From the NCBI GenBank assembly GCA_018402605.1, contig JAGYIK010000011.1, positions 1 through 21,576 of the forward strand: a stretch of DNA of 21,576 nucleotides, written 5' to 3'. Each line of letters begins with the position of its first letter. Position 1 is the first letter of the stretch. The stretch is from Litorivicinus sp. (lineage in GTDB: Bacteria; Pseudomonadota; Gammaproteobacteria; Pseudomonadales; Litorivicinaceae). A model generated the notes under the pieces. That model was not told the DNA's origin. It did not search any database and worked only from the letters and a program-made list of their open reading frames with translations. The translations under genes were made by a program, and so were the position numbers. Shown piece by piece: positions 1 through 9,126 of this stretch.

Positions 1-788
1 TCACGGGCGGTGGTTCGGGGCTTGCTGATGAGATTCTGTCGTCTCTAACGCCCATTGAGGCAGACTTTCGGGTTCGTCTTGTCGATACGCTCGAATCAGC
101 TGGTGAGGCGCGCCGATTTCAGGGGCGCACGGTATTGGTGGAGCTCGATACCGAAGCGGAGTTCGAGAGTGCAGATCTCGTCATCGACCTCGATGGGTCC
201 TACAGTGGCGATTGCGAGCGGTTCCGGCCGCAACTGCCTATGGTGTCACTCGTGCAACGTTTATTCTCGGCTCTGCCGATCGATGCGATTCAAGCTATTC
301 ACGGGGTTCTGCGAGAGCCAGCCGTGTCCGTACTGGGTGGTGTTGATGCCCTGGCTGGTCAGGTAACGCAGCTGTTTAATGGTCGTGACCCGGATGTGAT
401 GCCATTTGGCGGAACTCTTGCATTTAACAGCCGGATTTTGGACGACGCCCAGTTATGTGAGGAGCTGTCAGAGATCCCACAATTGGCAACGGCAAGCCTC
501 TCGATCGAGCGCGTGCAGTCTGACGCCTTTTACACAGTCGTTGCGAGCCTTTGGATTCAGACGCCGATGGGGCAACAGATACTTCAGTTAGCGAATGCAT
601 CCTATGATGCTGGGATTGGTTTGGCTCCGGATAGTGGTCGCGTTGAGCCTGATGCGCCGATGCGGGTGATGGCACGATCGGCCGCATCCGGTTGGGTACA
701 TCTTTTGGTGAGTGCAGATCTCGAGCGCACACTCTGGGCTCACGATGTGCGCGATGCTGTTTTACGTCGATTGGATAGAGTGTTATGA
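1..788 (+). CDS. usg: Aspartate-semialdehyde dehydrogenase-like protein (Usg/Asd paralogue), 5' partial
   Basis: The frame is open from base 3 to the TGA at 786-788, so the gene begins before the window; about 261 codons are visible. The segment DTLESAGEARRFQG early on resembles the SAG(K/R) region after the nucleotide-binding start of aspartate-semialdehyde dehydrogenases. LREPAVSVLGGVDALAGQ and a later AFN motif resemble the dimerisation/C-terminal domain. No cysteine is visible where Asd enzymes carry the catalytic Cys: the stretch LPMVSLVQRLFSALP lies there instead. This fits Usg-type paralogues, which are not expected to be active dehydrogenases. Its place directly before fimV and truA is the classical position of usg. 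The stop overlaps the fimV start as ATGA. Family is fairly certain; the loss of activity is inferred by eye without an alignment. Confidence 0.8.
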   Translation, partial: TGGGSGLADEILSSLTPIEADFRVRLVDTLESAGEARRFQGRTVLVELDTEAEFESADLVIDLDGSYSGDCERFRPQLPMVSLVQRLFSALPIDAIQAIHGVLREPAVSVLGGVDALAGQVTQLFNGRDPDVMPFGGTLAFNSRILDDAQLCEELSEIPQLATASLSIERVQSDAFYTVVASLWIQTPMGQQILQLANASYDAGIGLAPDSGRVEPDAPMRVMARSAASGWVHLLVSADLERTLWAHDVRDAVLRRLDRVL

Positions 789-2525
789 GAGCTTGGGTAT
801 GGGTCGCACTGGTTTTTGCGCCGGTCAGTTGGGCGTTGGAATTTGGTTTACCCGAGGTCGGTTCTGAGAAAAATGCGCCGCTTGAAGTTCGCGTCCCGGT
901 AACGAATCTGGGATCTGTCGATCCATCACAATTATTTCCAATGCTTGCGCCTGAATCTGCGTTTTTTGAAAAAGGCGTCGACCGACCTGAGATGCTGTCA
1001 CGTTTGTTGTACTCGATTGAGCGACGCGGATCGGCTGTCGAACTGGTGATTCGTACCCTCACGCCCTGGACTGATCCGGAATTTACAACCTTGGTTGAGG
1101 TCTTTACACCGCAGGGGGCGATGTTGTTGCCTGTATCCGTCTCTGTGTTTGAAGCCAATAGTCAGTCGTGGTTCAGAAACCGCTATTCCTTCTGCGCCTG
1201 TCGCAGATGCATCCCCACAAGCACCGCCCGCCATACGAACGCTGGTAAGTGATGGTGCGACGCTTTGGAGGCTTGCCGCGCGTATCAAACCGGAATCAGT
1301 AACGATGGAGCAGGGTCATTCTGTCGTTGTACGAGACCAATCCAGAGGCGTTTGAATATAAGCAATGTCAATGCCCTAGAGAAAGGCAAAAATACTGCAA
1401 GTTCCCGTTCTTGAGCGGATGGTGCAAACACATCGGCAGTGGATGCGAAGCGGTAGTTTGTTTGATGCGCATGCGGTGAGCCCAAGCGTGATTTTCGCGC
1501 CGCTCAAATAGAGAGTGCGAGTGCAGTCCGCGTGGTGGAGGCGCCAGCTTCAGCCGTTCCTGTTGCAGCGGCACCTGGTGGCGGCAGGAGCTGATACCGA
1601 TGTGGTTGCAGTCTCCCGTAATGAAGACATGGTACCCGCTCGACAGATGTGGATGCGTTGCTTGAAAATCGCTGTTCTAGAGAGTAAGCTCGATCAGGTG
1701 GATACCAGAAGTTGGCGGTGATCGCGAATCAGCGACCGACCTTCTGAGACGCAGGTTCAGTCTGTTCAGCAGAGCGAACTTCCGGCACGTCCGCGCCACC
1801 AGCGCTACGCTGGCCAGCTGCACCACCTGCGCCATCTGTGCCGGCTAATGCGCAATCAGGGTTGAGTTCTTCCAGTCTTGATTGGGCGACCTTGTGAGCT
1901 GGGGGTAAAATCGGAGCTCCCATCGGCAGCAGTGGCGTGCGTTTTGGCGCACTGAACTGGGTCAAGGCACGGCATTTTCCTCGTTGTGTTGGTGCTGGTC
2001 ATGCTGATGCGCAGGGTTTATGGCGGTGATTCGGTCGCCGCGATTCCTCCTCGGAGTCGCATGTCACGCCACCTGTGTTTGCCGGATGATATTCCGCCCA
2101 GTGAGCCCGCTATTGCCGACCGGTGTTGCATCAAATGGGTTACCTTTGAATGAGGGCGCATGCAAAGTCCATATTGCAGCAAGACGCAGAGCAAGCGTGG
2201 ATGATGATGCGCTTGAATCGGCGATAGCGCGGTTGAAGTCGGTGAGGATCCAACACGCCTCAGCTGAAGCGGAAGCCTTGTATCAGGAGGGTGATGATTC
2301 GTTGATTGAGCGTTCACCTCAGTAGATGCTGGCGTGAAAACCCCGAGTGGGGCAGCGGATCCGGGCGACGAGGAGCCCAGATGTTGCAAATCATCAGCTG
2401 GGTTGGCGAAATTACCTCGATAGGGGATGAAGCAAACCGCGATTGAATTGTTGGAACGCGTGTGTGTCTCTCGCATCAGGCCAGTGCACAAAAGCGCGAG
2501 CACTGTTGGATGCTCAAGCGAGTAA
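785..2525 (+). pseudogene. fimV: FimV-like polar/peptidoglycan-binding protein, broken by many frameshifts
   Basis: The ATG at 785 overlaps the previous stop and gives a signal-peptide-like start (MRAWVWVALVFAPVSWALEF) followed by the FimV N-terminal domain, with LVEVFTPQGAMLLPVSVSV as the typical LVEV...P.G.LL core. The frame is lost near 1168. Other frames then supply the LysM-like piece VSDGATLWRLAARIKPE (about 1244-1300), LSLYETNPEAFEY (from about 1321), LQVPVLERMVQ (from about 1395) and an Ala/Pro-rich linker near 1512-1590. A membrane helix IFLVVLVLVMLMRR is read at 1974-2015. Near the end, GLAKL..LDRGDEA and AIELLERV (about 2398-2460) match the C-terminal TPR motif of FimV. If repaired it would be about 580 residues, short for FimV. 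FimV anchors polar assemblies and twitching/pilus functions in relatives. The end is approximate. The indels look like sequence errors, since conserved motifs survive. Confidence 0.7.
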
Positions 2526-2537
2526 CCGCTCAACCGA

Positions 2538-3307
2538 CTGGCCATTGCGGTCAGTACGGGGGCACTCGATATCACGGTTGGCAGTCGCAAAAGCGGCCAG
2601 ATGTTGTGCAAACGCGAGTCAGCGTTATCCCAGATCGCCAATGAATCAGTGTCCACTCGTATGCTCAGGTCGCACAGATGCCGGGGTGCATGCCAGCGGG
2701 GCAGAGTCTGCACTTCGATACGCATGCGGTTCGCGATCCGCCTGGTGGGTGATGGGCGCGAACTCCCTCCTACCAGGTGATATCTCATTGGCTTGGGCGT
2801 GCGGAGTCAGCGATACGTTTCATGCACGTTTTCCGCGCAATCGCGACAATATGTGTATTTGATTCGGCATGTACCGTTTCCGGAGTGCGTTGCTTCGCCA
2901 CGCGACGAAAGCATTCACCTACCAACATCTCGATGCGGTGAAGATGGCGCGAGCGAGGCCATCTTGCTCGGCCGACACGACTTTAATGCATACCGGTCAA
3001 CACATTGTCAGGCGAAAACATCGGTCCGCACGCTGTCCCGACTCGATATTTACCAGCAGGATGAATTGATCGCGGTTCATGTTGGGCCGATGGCTTTCTG
3101 CAAAATATGGTGCGCACAATTGTGGGCGTGTTGATGGCCATCGGCTGTGGTGATGCATCTGAAGATTGGGCTTCGGAGAGGTTCTTGAGTCGCGGGATCC
3201 GGACCCAAGGGAGTGGAGCAGCATCTGCGCATGGCCTGTACTTTTTGGGTCCGACGTATGGATCCACCTTTGATTTACTGGAGACCGTCGAATCCCGCAG
3301 GTTTTAA
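2538..3307 (+). pseudogene. truA: tRNA pseudouridine(38-40) synthase TruA, frameshifted
   Basis: TruA modifies uridines 38-40 in the tRNA anticodon arm. The protein is readable only by switching frames: LAIAV (2538) then QYGGTRYHGWQSQK (from 2552), ALSQIANESVST (from about 2622), and CSGRTDAGVHASG (about 2657-2700), which contains the catalytic aspartate of the GRTDAGVHA motif. HFDTHAVRDP follows near 2711, then MGANSLLPGDISLAWA and DTFHARF up to about 2835. Next come SRQYVYLIRHVPF, ILLGRHDFNAYRSTHCQAK (about 2965-3020), NMVRTIVGVL (about 3100) and the usual ending SAHGLYFLGPTYG, with a stop at 3305-3307. At least six frame changes occur in 770 bases. Position between fimV and trpF is the standard one. 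The exact start cannot be fixed; it lies a few codons before 2538. Confidence 0.8.
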
Positions 3308-3341
3308 GGCATCCTGTCGACGGATCCGGTAGGTATCGCTC

Positions 3342-3946
3342 ATGACACGGGTGAAATTTTGTGGATTGGCATCAAATCCGGATGTGAGCTGCGCGGTCGG
3401 CCTGGGTGCGGGCCGCGCCCGGCTGCTATTTTACCCGCCAAGTCCGATGCTGACTGTGGATCAAGCGATTGGTCTGGTTCACCCAGGTGCCTGCTTTCAT
3501 CACCAGGTGGGTTTATTTGTTGATGCGACGGCGGATGTAATTCGCGAGACCTTTGACAGAACGCGGTTAAATCTGGTGCAGTATCACGGTGAGGAGACGC
3601 GAATTCTGCGATCGCTTGGGATTGCCGTGGCTATATTCGAAGCCATTCGGGTGCGTCCAGATCGATGTGGCTCATGAGATGTCGATATGAGGGTGCCAGT
3701 GGATTTTTGCTGGATGCCTACAAGCCGGGCGTGCCCGGTGGCACCGGGGAATCTTTCGATTGGGGATTGATTCCCAAGACTGATCGCCCAGTCATTTTGG
3801 CTGGCGGTCTTACACCTGAAAATGCAATGGATGCAATCCAAGCGGTTGCCCCCTGGGCGCTTGATGTCAGTGGTGGCATTGAATCCGAGCCGGGGCGAAA
3901 GGATCCTGATAAAATGGCGCGTTTTATCGCTGCCTGTCGAACCTGA
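3342..3946 (+). pseudogene. trpF: Phosphoribosylanthranilate isomerase TrpF, frameshifted
   Basis: TrpF converts phosphoribosylanthranilate to CdRP in tryptophan synthesis. The ATG at 3342 opens MTRVKFCGLASNPDV, with the catalytic Cys in the K-x-CGL motif. The next stretch is disturbed near 3400 and 3500, where FYPPSPMLTVDQAIGLV and VGLFVDATADVIRETFDR can be read in the first frame. LVQYHGEET (about 3575) follows. Around 3605-3670 the frame changes to that of the C-terminal part (from about 3665): YEGASGFLLDAYKPG with the catalytic Asp, GGTGESFDWGLIP, the phosphate-binding LAGGLTPENAMDAI and LDVSGGIESEPGRKDPDKM. The stop is at 3944-3946, 11 bases before trpB. Apart from the indels, every expected motif is present, so an intact gene in the organism is likely. 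Confidence 0.85.
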
Positions 3947-3957
3947 ATGGAAAAATC

Positions 3958-5184
3958 ATGGCACTGACCGAAGAAGAGTTACGTACGCTGACCTATGAGC
4001 CGGATGCCGGTGGGCATTTTGGTGTCTACGGTGGGCGCTATGTTTCAGAAACCCTGATGGCTGCGTTATCCGAGTTGGATCAGAACTATCAGATGCTGAA
4101 AAATGATCCGGAATTTCAGCGGCAATTTGATCACGATTTGGCGACCTTTGTGGGGCGCCCCTCACCTCTGTATCACGCTGAGCGTTGGTCCAAGCAAATC
4201 GGTGGGGCACAAATTTATTTCAAGCGGGAGGATTTGAACCACACCGGTGCCCACAAGGTGAACAATACCATCGGCCAAGCATTGCTTGCCAAGTACTCCG
4301 GGAAGCCGCGGGTGATTGCGGAAACAGGAGCTGGTCAGCATGGCGTGGCATCGGCGACTGTTGCGGCGCGACTGGGCCTTGAATGCGTGGTGTATATGGG
4401 CGCAGATGATGTTGAACGCCAATCACCGAATGTGTACCGCATGAAGCTCCTCGGTGCCACGGTGGTGCCGGTTGATTCGGGGTCTCGGACACTGAAAGAT
4501 GCGCTCAGTGAAGCAATGCGAGACTGGGTAACCAACGTGGATGAGACGTTTTACATCATCGGGACGGTTGCGGGCCCGGCGCCCTATCCGCAGTTGGTGC
4601 GTGACTTCAATGCAGTGGTTGGTCGTGAATTGAAGTGGCAGTCGAAAGACACCTTTGGTCGCTATCCGGATGCGCTCGTTGCCTGCGTGGGCGGTGGGTC
4701 AAACGCGATTGGTTTGTTTTATCCATTCTTGCGGGACACCGAAGTCGAGATTTATGGCGTCGAGGCCGCTGGTCGGGGGCTTTCCACGCCCGAACACGCA
4801 GCACCCTTGTGCGCAGGGCGCCCTGGAGTCTTGCATGGCGCAAAAACATATTTAATGGATAACGCAGACGGTCAGATTGCGCATACACACTCGGTATCAG
4901 CGGGCCTCGACTACCCAGGTGTCGGCCCGGAGCATGCGTATTTGAAAGACATCGGACGGGCCAAGTATGTCGGTGCCAGTGATGCTGAGGCGTTGGCCGC
5001 CTTCCATGAGGTCTCGCGAGTCGAAGGGATCATTCCGGCATTAGAGACGGCGCATGCGTTGGCTTATACCAAAACCTTGGCAGCACAGATGCGACCCGAT
5101 CAAACGATCGTCTGCAATATGTCAGGCCGCGGAGATAAAGATATTTTCACGGTCGCAAAAATGGAAGGAATCTCACTGACATGA
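3958..5184 (+). CDS. trpB: Tryptophan synthase beta chain TrpB
   Basis: TrpB condenses indole with serine to make tryptophan and works as an alpha2-beta2 complex with TrpA. The 408-residue length is normal. The N-terminal HFGVYGGRYVSETLM is typical. HTGAHKVNN holds the PLP-binding lysine at residue 100, preceded by FKREDLNHTG. ETGAGQHGVASA is at about residues 122-133. GGGSNAIG (residues 245-252) is the PLP-phosphate loop. The ending NMSGRGDKDIFTVAK is the conserved C-terminal signature. The gene is fully open and follows trpF by 11 bases. Its TGA overlaps the trpA start (ATGA), which fits the translational coupling expected for complex partners. This is the PLP beta chain of the ordinary trpFBA type, not the TrpB2 form. 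Confidence 0.98.
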   Translation: MALTEEELRTLTYEPDAGGHFGVYGGRYVSETLMAALSELDQNYQMLKNDPEFQRQFDHDLATFVGRPSPLYHAERWSKQIGGAQIYFKREDLNHTGAHKVNNTIGQALLAKYSGKPRVIAETGAGQHGVASATVAARLGLECVVYMGADDVERQSPNVYRMKLLGATVVPVDSGSRTLKDALSEAMRDWVTNVDETFYIIGTVAGPAPYPQLVRDFNAVVGRELKWQSKDTFGRYPDALVACVGGGSNAIGLFYPFLRDTEVEIYGVEAAGRGLSTPEHAAPLCAGRPGVLHGAKTYLMDNADGQIAHTHSVSAGLDYPGVGPEHAYLKDIGRAKYVGASDAEALAAFHEVSRVEGIIPALETAHALAYTKTLAAQMRPDQTIVCNMSGRGDKDIFTVAKMEGISLT

Positions 5185-6008
5185 GTAGCTCGCGCATTGC
5201 CCGTCGCATGGCGGATTTGAAAGCACGTGGCCGTAAGGCGTTGATTCCGTATATCGTGGCTGGGGATCCAACTCCTGAGGTGACTGTGCCTGCCATGCAC
5301 GCAATGGTTGAGGCGGGCGCGGATGTACTGGAGTTGGGAATTCCGTTTTCAGATCCCTTCGCTGATGGCCCAGTCAATCAGCGCGGCGCTGAGCGTGCGA
5401 TTGCCTCTGGAATGACGCTGCCTGGTGTACTCAAGGCAGTCGCCGAGTTTCGCCAAACAGATACAGAGACCCCAGTGGTTCTTATGGGGTATTTGAACCC
5501 TGTGATGGCAATGGGTGAGGCACATTTCTGTCAGGAGGCAAAAGCGTCCGGGGTCGATGGCCTGCTGTTGGTTGATGTCCCACCAGAGGAAGAGGGTGGT
5601 CTGGTGGCCTCGGCCAAGTCGCTGGGTCTCGACATGATTTATTTGGCCGCGCCAACAACCACGGATGCACGGATGTCACTGATCGGAAAAGCGACCTCTG
5701 GCTATCTGTATTATGTTTCGTTGAAAGGTGTGACTGGATCATCGAAGCTGAACACGGTTGAGGTCGCAGCGAAAGTCGATGCGATGCGTGCGCACGTCAG
5801 TGCACCGATCTGCGTGGGCTTTGGGATCCGCACCCCAGATGATGCGGCCCGCATTGGTGCGGCTGCAGACGGCATCATTGTCGGCACAGTCCTTGTGAGT
5901 CAGATGGAATCCCTCGCGAATCGTCCCGCAGATGTTCCGGCCGCTTTAAAGGCGCTCTTGCAGCCGATGCGGGATGCGATGGATCAAGCAACAGTAGCGG
6001 ATGTGTGA
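5181..6008 (+). CDS. trpA: Tryptophan synthase alpha chain TrpA
   Basis: TrpA cleaves indole-3-glycerol phosphate to indole and glyceraldehyde-3-phosphate and channels indole to TrpB. The protein has 275 residues, the usual size. The barrel start RRMADLKARGRKALIPYIVAG is typical. The catalytic pair is visible as Glu51 in VLELGIPFSDP and Asp62 in FADGP. LMGYLNPVMAMG, LLLVDVPPEE, YLYYVSLKGVTGS and VGFGIRTPDDA are the standard later motifs. The Gln in ADGPVNQRG is kept, although the preceding residue is Asn where Ile/Val is usual. The start overlaps the trpB stop by four bases and the stop forms TGATG with accD. No frameshift is seen. Confidence 0.97.
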   Translation: MSSSRIARRMADLKARGRKALIPYIVAGDPTPEVTVPAMHAMVEAGADVLELGIPFSDPFADGPVNQRGAERAIASGMTLPGVLKAVAEFRQTDTETPVVLMGYLNPVMAMGEAHFCQEAKASGVDGLLLVDVPPEEEGGLVASAKSLGLDMIYLAAPTTTDARMSLIGKATSGYLYYVSLKGVTGSSKLNTVEVAAKVDAMRAHVSAPICVGFGIRTPDDAARIGAAADGIIVGTVLVSQMESLANRPADVPAALKALLQPMRDAMDQATVADV

Positions 6009-6862
6009 TGAGTAACTGGCTGGACAAAATTGTACCCTCAGTCGTTCGTTCGAAAGCGGTTGAACGGAAGACATCGGTCCCCGATGGGTTATGGTCAAAG
6101 TGCAGCGCTTGTGAGGCTGTGTTGTATCAGCCCGAACTCGAACGCAGTCAATTGGTGTGTCCAAAATGCGGCCATCATGGTCGGCTCGGTGCGCGAGCTC
6201 GCCTTGAGAGTTTCTTAGACGAGGGATCCACAGAGGAGTTGTTTGCAAGCCTTGAAGCAGACGATCGCCTGAAATTTCGTGATCAGAAGAAATATCGAGA
6301 TCGGCTGACAGCAGCGCAAAAGCAGACCGGTGAAAAAGATGCGCTGATTGCGATGGAGGGGCGACTTGTTGGTAAACCCTTGATCGCTGTTGCATTCGAA
6401 TTTCAGTTCATGGGTGGTTCGATGGGGACTGTCGTGGGTGAAAAGTTCGTTCGTGCCGGTGAGCGGTGCTTGGAGAAAAAGCTCCCTTTAGTGTGTTTTT
6501 CGGCATCAGGTGGCGCGCGGATGCAGGAAGCCTTGTTATCACTGATGCAGATGGCGCGCACATCTGCTGTCCTTGAAAAGATGAAGGAAGCGGGCCTGCC
6601 CTATATTTCGGTATTGACGGATCCGGTATTCGGCGGGGTGTCTGCATCCTTTGCCATGCTAGGCGATTTGAACATTGCTGAACCGAAGGCGTTGGTCGGC
6701 TTTGCGGGTCCAAGGGTCATTGAACAAACCGTGCGAGAGACCCTGCCTGAGGGCTTTCAGCGCGCTGAATTCTTATTGGCGCACGGAACGGTTGATATGA
6801 TCGTGGCGCGTCCAGAGATGCGAGAGACCATCGCGCGGGTGTTGTCTCGATTGCACCATTGA
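6008..6862 (+). CDS. accD: Acetyl-CoA carboxylase carboxyltransferase subunit beta AccD
   Basis: AccD is the beta half of the carboxyltransferase that makes malonyl-CoA for fatty acid synthesis, acting with AccA. I choose the ATG at 6008 (TGATG overlap with the trpA stop) over an in-frame GTG at 6005; this gives 284 residues beginning MSNWLDKIVPSV, the usual AccD start. The zinc ribbon is clear, with Cys32, Cys35, Cys51 and Cys54 (CSAC...CPKC). The crotonase-fold core includes EFQFMGGSMGTVVGEKFVRA, SASGGARMQEALLSLMQM, LTDPVFGGVSASFAMLGD and GFAGPRVIEQTVRETLPEGFQ, the last being diagnostic. The trpA-accD-folC order is common in gammaproteobacteria. Confidence 0.97.
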   Translation: MSNWLDKIVPSVVRSKAVERKTSVPDGLWSKCSACEAVLYQPELERSQLVCPKCGHHGRLGARARLESFLDEGSTEELFASLEADDRLKFRDQKKYRDRLTAAQKQTGEKDALIAMEGRLVGKPLIAVAFEFQFMGGSMGTVVGEKFVRAGERCLEKKLPLVCFSASGGARMQEALLSLMQMARTSAVLEKMKEAGLPYISVLTDPVFGGVSASFAMLGDLNIAEPKALVGFAGPRVIEQTVRETLPEGFQRAEFLLAHGTVDMIVARPEMRETIARVLSRLHH

Positions 6863-8085
6863 ACGCATTACGGAACTGGGAGGCGCGGCTTGAGGCGCTA
6901 TCACCACCGACTGAGATCATGCTGGGCTTAGATCGCGTATCTGAGGTCTGGTCGCGGATGGATCGTGGCCGGGCGAAGCAAGTGCTCACCGTCGCTGGAA
7001 CCAATGGCAAGGGCTCTGTCGTTGAGGTGGCTGGTGCGCTCGCGCGCGCGAAAGGTCTTCGCTACGGGCAATACACGTCACCGCACTTATTAAGTATCCG
7101 GGAGCGAATTCGGCTCGATGGCACGATGGCCAGTGAGGACGATCTGGTTTCTGCGTTGGATACGGTCGAGGCGGCACGCAACGATGTACCGCTGACTTAT
7201 TTTGAGTTCCTCACCTTAGCCGGATTTGAGGTGTTCCAACGCCAACCACTTGATCTGTGGATTTTGGAGATTGGTCTTGGTGGTCGGCTTGATGCTGTCA
7301 ATGTGATTGACCCGGATGTCTCAGTCATCACCAGTATCGGTCTGGATCACCAAGATTACCTCGGCGAGACCGTTGCACAAATCGCAGCTGAAAAAGCCGG
7401 GGTAATGCGGGCGGGGATGCCCTGTTTGAGTGCCGCGCGTAATGTCAGTGAGACCTTGGCCTTGTGCGCGCGGGACACAGATGCAGATCTCATTTGGCTC
7501 GATGAGATCACCGACAGCTCAGGGTGTGTCCAAACCCGAGTCGGCTCGCTCGATCCAAATTGCGCATCACTGCCCGCACCGTCTGTCGGGTTGGCGATCG
7601 CTGCAATGGATCGCTTGGGGCTGCTTCCTGAAACGGATTTACATCCGATCGTGTCGGAAGTCACGGTGCCCGGGCGGATGACCCGGCGGCTGATCCATGG
7701 CGTACAGTGGATTCTTGATGTGGGGCACAACCCCGATGCCTGTCGCTACGTCACCAAACAACTGATGCAGTCAAGTCAGCCAGGGCGGCGCATGGTCATC
7801 TGTGGGCTCCTCGCTGATAAAGATGCTGAATCTATTGCGCCGATTTTGTCGGCCTATGCCGATGATGTGGTGGTTGTGGGGCTCACAGGTCCTCGTGGAC
7901 GCTCTGCTGAGGCGCTTGCTGAGGTCTGGGCACGTGCAACCGGACAGACGCCATGGCGGAGTTTTGGTACACTTGCTGACGCTTTATCGGAACTGGTTCC
8001 GGAATTGGTACCTGACACAGAGGTGTTGGTAATGGGTTCCTTCACATTGGTGGCTGACGCACTGCAACATGAGCTCTTCAACTGA
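6859..8085 (+). CDS. folC: Bifunctional dihydrofolate/folylpolyglutamate synthase FolC
   Basis: FolC adds L-glutamate to dihydropteroate and to folates, using ATP. The 408-residue frame starts at a TTG (6859) that overlaps the accD stop by four bases; no closer ATG precedes the conserved region, and the N-terminus NWEARLEALSP is family-like, so TTG is the best start. The P-loop VAGTNGKGSV sits at residues 45-54. YTSPHLLSIRERIR, LTYFEFLTLAGFEVF, LEIGLGGRLDAVNVID and ITSIGLDHQDYLG follow in the Mur-ligase order. The C-terminal domain shows ILDVGHNPDA and VICGLLADKD. It is cytoplasmic. Its 3' end overlaps the next gene by 17 bases. Confidence 0.96.
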   Translation: MNALRNWEARLEALSPPTEIMLGLDRVSEVWSRMDRGRAKQVLTVAGTNGKGSVVEVAGALARAKGLRYGQYTSPHLLSIRERIRLDGTMASEDDLVSALDTVEAARNDVPLTYFEFLTLAGFEVFQRQPLDLWILEIGLGGRLDAVNVIDPDVSVITSIGLDHQDYLGETVAQIAAEKAGVMRAGMPCLSAARNVSETLALCARDTDADLIWLDEITDSSGCVQTRVGSLDPNCASLPAPSVGLAIAAMDRLGLLPETDLHPIVSEVTVPGRMTRRLIHGVQWILDVGHNPDACRYVTKQLMQSSQPGRRMVICGLLADKDAESIAPILSAYADDVVVVGLTGPRGRSAEALAEVWARATGQTPWRSFGTLADALSELVPELVPDTEVLVMGSFTLVADALQHELFN

Positions 8086-8593
8086 TCAGGCGGCGTCGCC
8101 GCATCGTCGAAAACACCAGTGGATCGGTGCCGCCACTTTGGTTGCCATCGCGGCATTGGTCTTACCGTGGCTGCTGACGCCGCCTTTCGACGCGATTCGA
8201 GAGACAGGTCCGGTGCTGACGCCGCTGCCGCCATCGCCTGTCGTCACTGACCAACAACCCATTCCCCCAGTCACGCCACCAAATGTGACAGCTGAGACAG
8301 ATCGACTCAATACACTCTTGAGTTCGCCTGCGGGAACGGGCGCAACGGCAAGTTATGTATTGCAAGTTGGTGCGTTTAAGAATCGTGAGAACGCACAAGC
8401 ATTGGCGGATACGCTAGCGCCATTGGATGTTGGCCGCGTCTATTTACGGACAGAGGCAGAATTAACACGGGTGTATGTGGGACCAATTTTGAATCGCGAG
8501 GCGGCTGAGCAAGCGGCTGAGACTATTCAGAAGCAGCTGTCTTTGAGTCCCCAGATCAAACAATATGATGTGCGCGAAGATGGACAGACATGA
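8069..8593 (+). CDS. dedD: SPOR-domain cell division protein, DedD-like
   Basis: A 174-residue single-pass membrane protein. A short basic cytoplasmic start (SPHRRKHQW) leads into one helix at about residues 18-36 (IGAATLVAIAALVLPWLL). A proline-rich linker follows (PLPPSPVVTDQQPIPPVTPP). The C-terminal SPOR domain begins at about residue 94 with SYVLQVGAFKNRENAQALAD and includes VYLRTEAELTRVYVGPI. SPOR domains bind denuded septal peptidoglycan, so this protein should act at the division site. The position between folC and cvpA is exactly that of dedD in Escherichia coli and Pseudomonas. It overlaps folC by 17 bases and cvpA by four (ATGA), which suggests coupled translation. Confidence 0.9.
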   Translation: MSSSTDQAASPHRRKHQWIGAATLVAIAALVLPWLLTPPFDAIRETGPVLTPLPPSPVVTDQQPIPPVTPPNVTAETDRLNTLLSSPAGTGATASYVLQVGAFKNRENAQALADTLAPLDVGRVYLRTEAELTRVYVGPILNREAAEQAAETIQKQLSLSPQIKQYDVREDGQT

Positions 8594-9111
8594 ACGAAAT
8601 CGCGTCGTCGGTTGAGTTTGGACTGAGCGCGTTTGATTGGGCAATTGTTGTTGTCCTGACAATCTCGACGCTGATGAGTTTACGTCGTGGCTTTGTGCGC
8701 GAGGCACTCAGCCTCGGGACCTGGGTCGCAGCCTTTGTGGTTGCGCGTCAGTTCCATGCCGAGATGGATCAGGTGCTCGAGTCTTTGATTGTCGATGCAT
8801 TGATGCGTTCTGTTGCCGCGTTTGCAGCGTTGTTCATTGGTGCGCTCTTGGTGGGGGCTGCATTGGCTTTTTTCCTTGGTGCGTTGATTAACGCAACCGG
8901 TCTGTCCTCAACCGATCGTGTGTTGGGGATGGTGTTTGGGTTTGCGCGGGGTGCGCTCATCGTCACAGTGGTGATCGGCCTTCTCGGTTTAACACCGCTG
9001 GTGAACGACTCTTGGTACACTCGTGCGAGCCTTGTGCCGCATTTTGAGACGGTGGCGCAATGGGCGCTGGAACAGTTATCCGCATCCGGTCTTCGACCGC
9101 CGGTCAGTTAG
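8590..9111 (+). CDS. cvpA: CvpA family inner-membrane protein
   Basis: A 173-residue integral membrane protein of the CvpA family. Four hydrophobic segments are visible: about residues 16-33 (FDWAIVVVLTISTLMSLR), 39-52, 72-101 (AFAALFIGALLVGAALAFFLG) and 117-136 (RGALIVTVVIGLLGL). The motif GFVREALSLGTWVAAF after the first helix and SSTDRVLGMVFGFARGALIV are typical of the family. In E. coli cvpA lies before purF and is needed for colicin V production; its molecular role is still unclear. Here it lies 15 bases before purF, with a good AGAAGGA ribosome site for purF in the gap. It starts inside the dedD stop (ATGA). Confidence 0.93.
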   Translation: MNEIASSVEFGLSAFDWAIVVVLTISTLMSLRRGFVREALSLGTWVAAFVVARQFHAEMDQVLESLIVDALMRSVAAFAALFIGALLVGAALAFFLGALINATGLSSTDRVLGMVFGFARGALIVTVVIGLLGLTPLVNDSWYTRASLVPHFETVAQWALEQLSASGLRPPVS

Positions 9112-9126
9112 AGAAGGACTTCGATC

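Noticed and set aside
424..1158. Long minus-strand open frame (244 codons) opposite usg and fimV
   Set aside because: It is antisense to two recognisable plus-strand genes, has low-complexity Ser/Thr/Arg composition, and shows no domain or ribosome site.
2018..2788. Minus-strand open frame of 256 codons opposite fimV/truA
   Set aside because: The plus strand carries TruA motifs (RYHGWQ, GRTDAGVHASG) across the same bases; the antisense frame only looks long because the real frames are broken.
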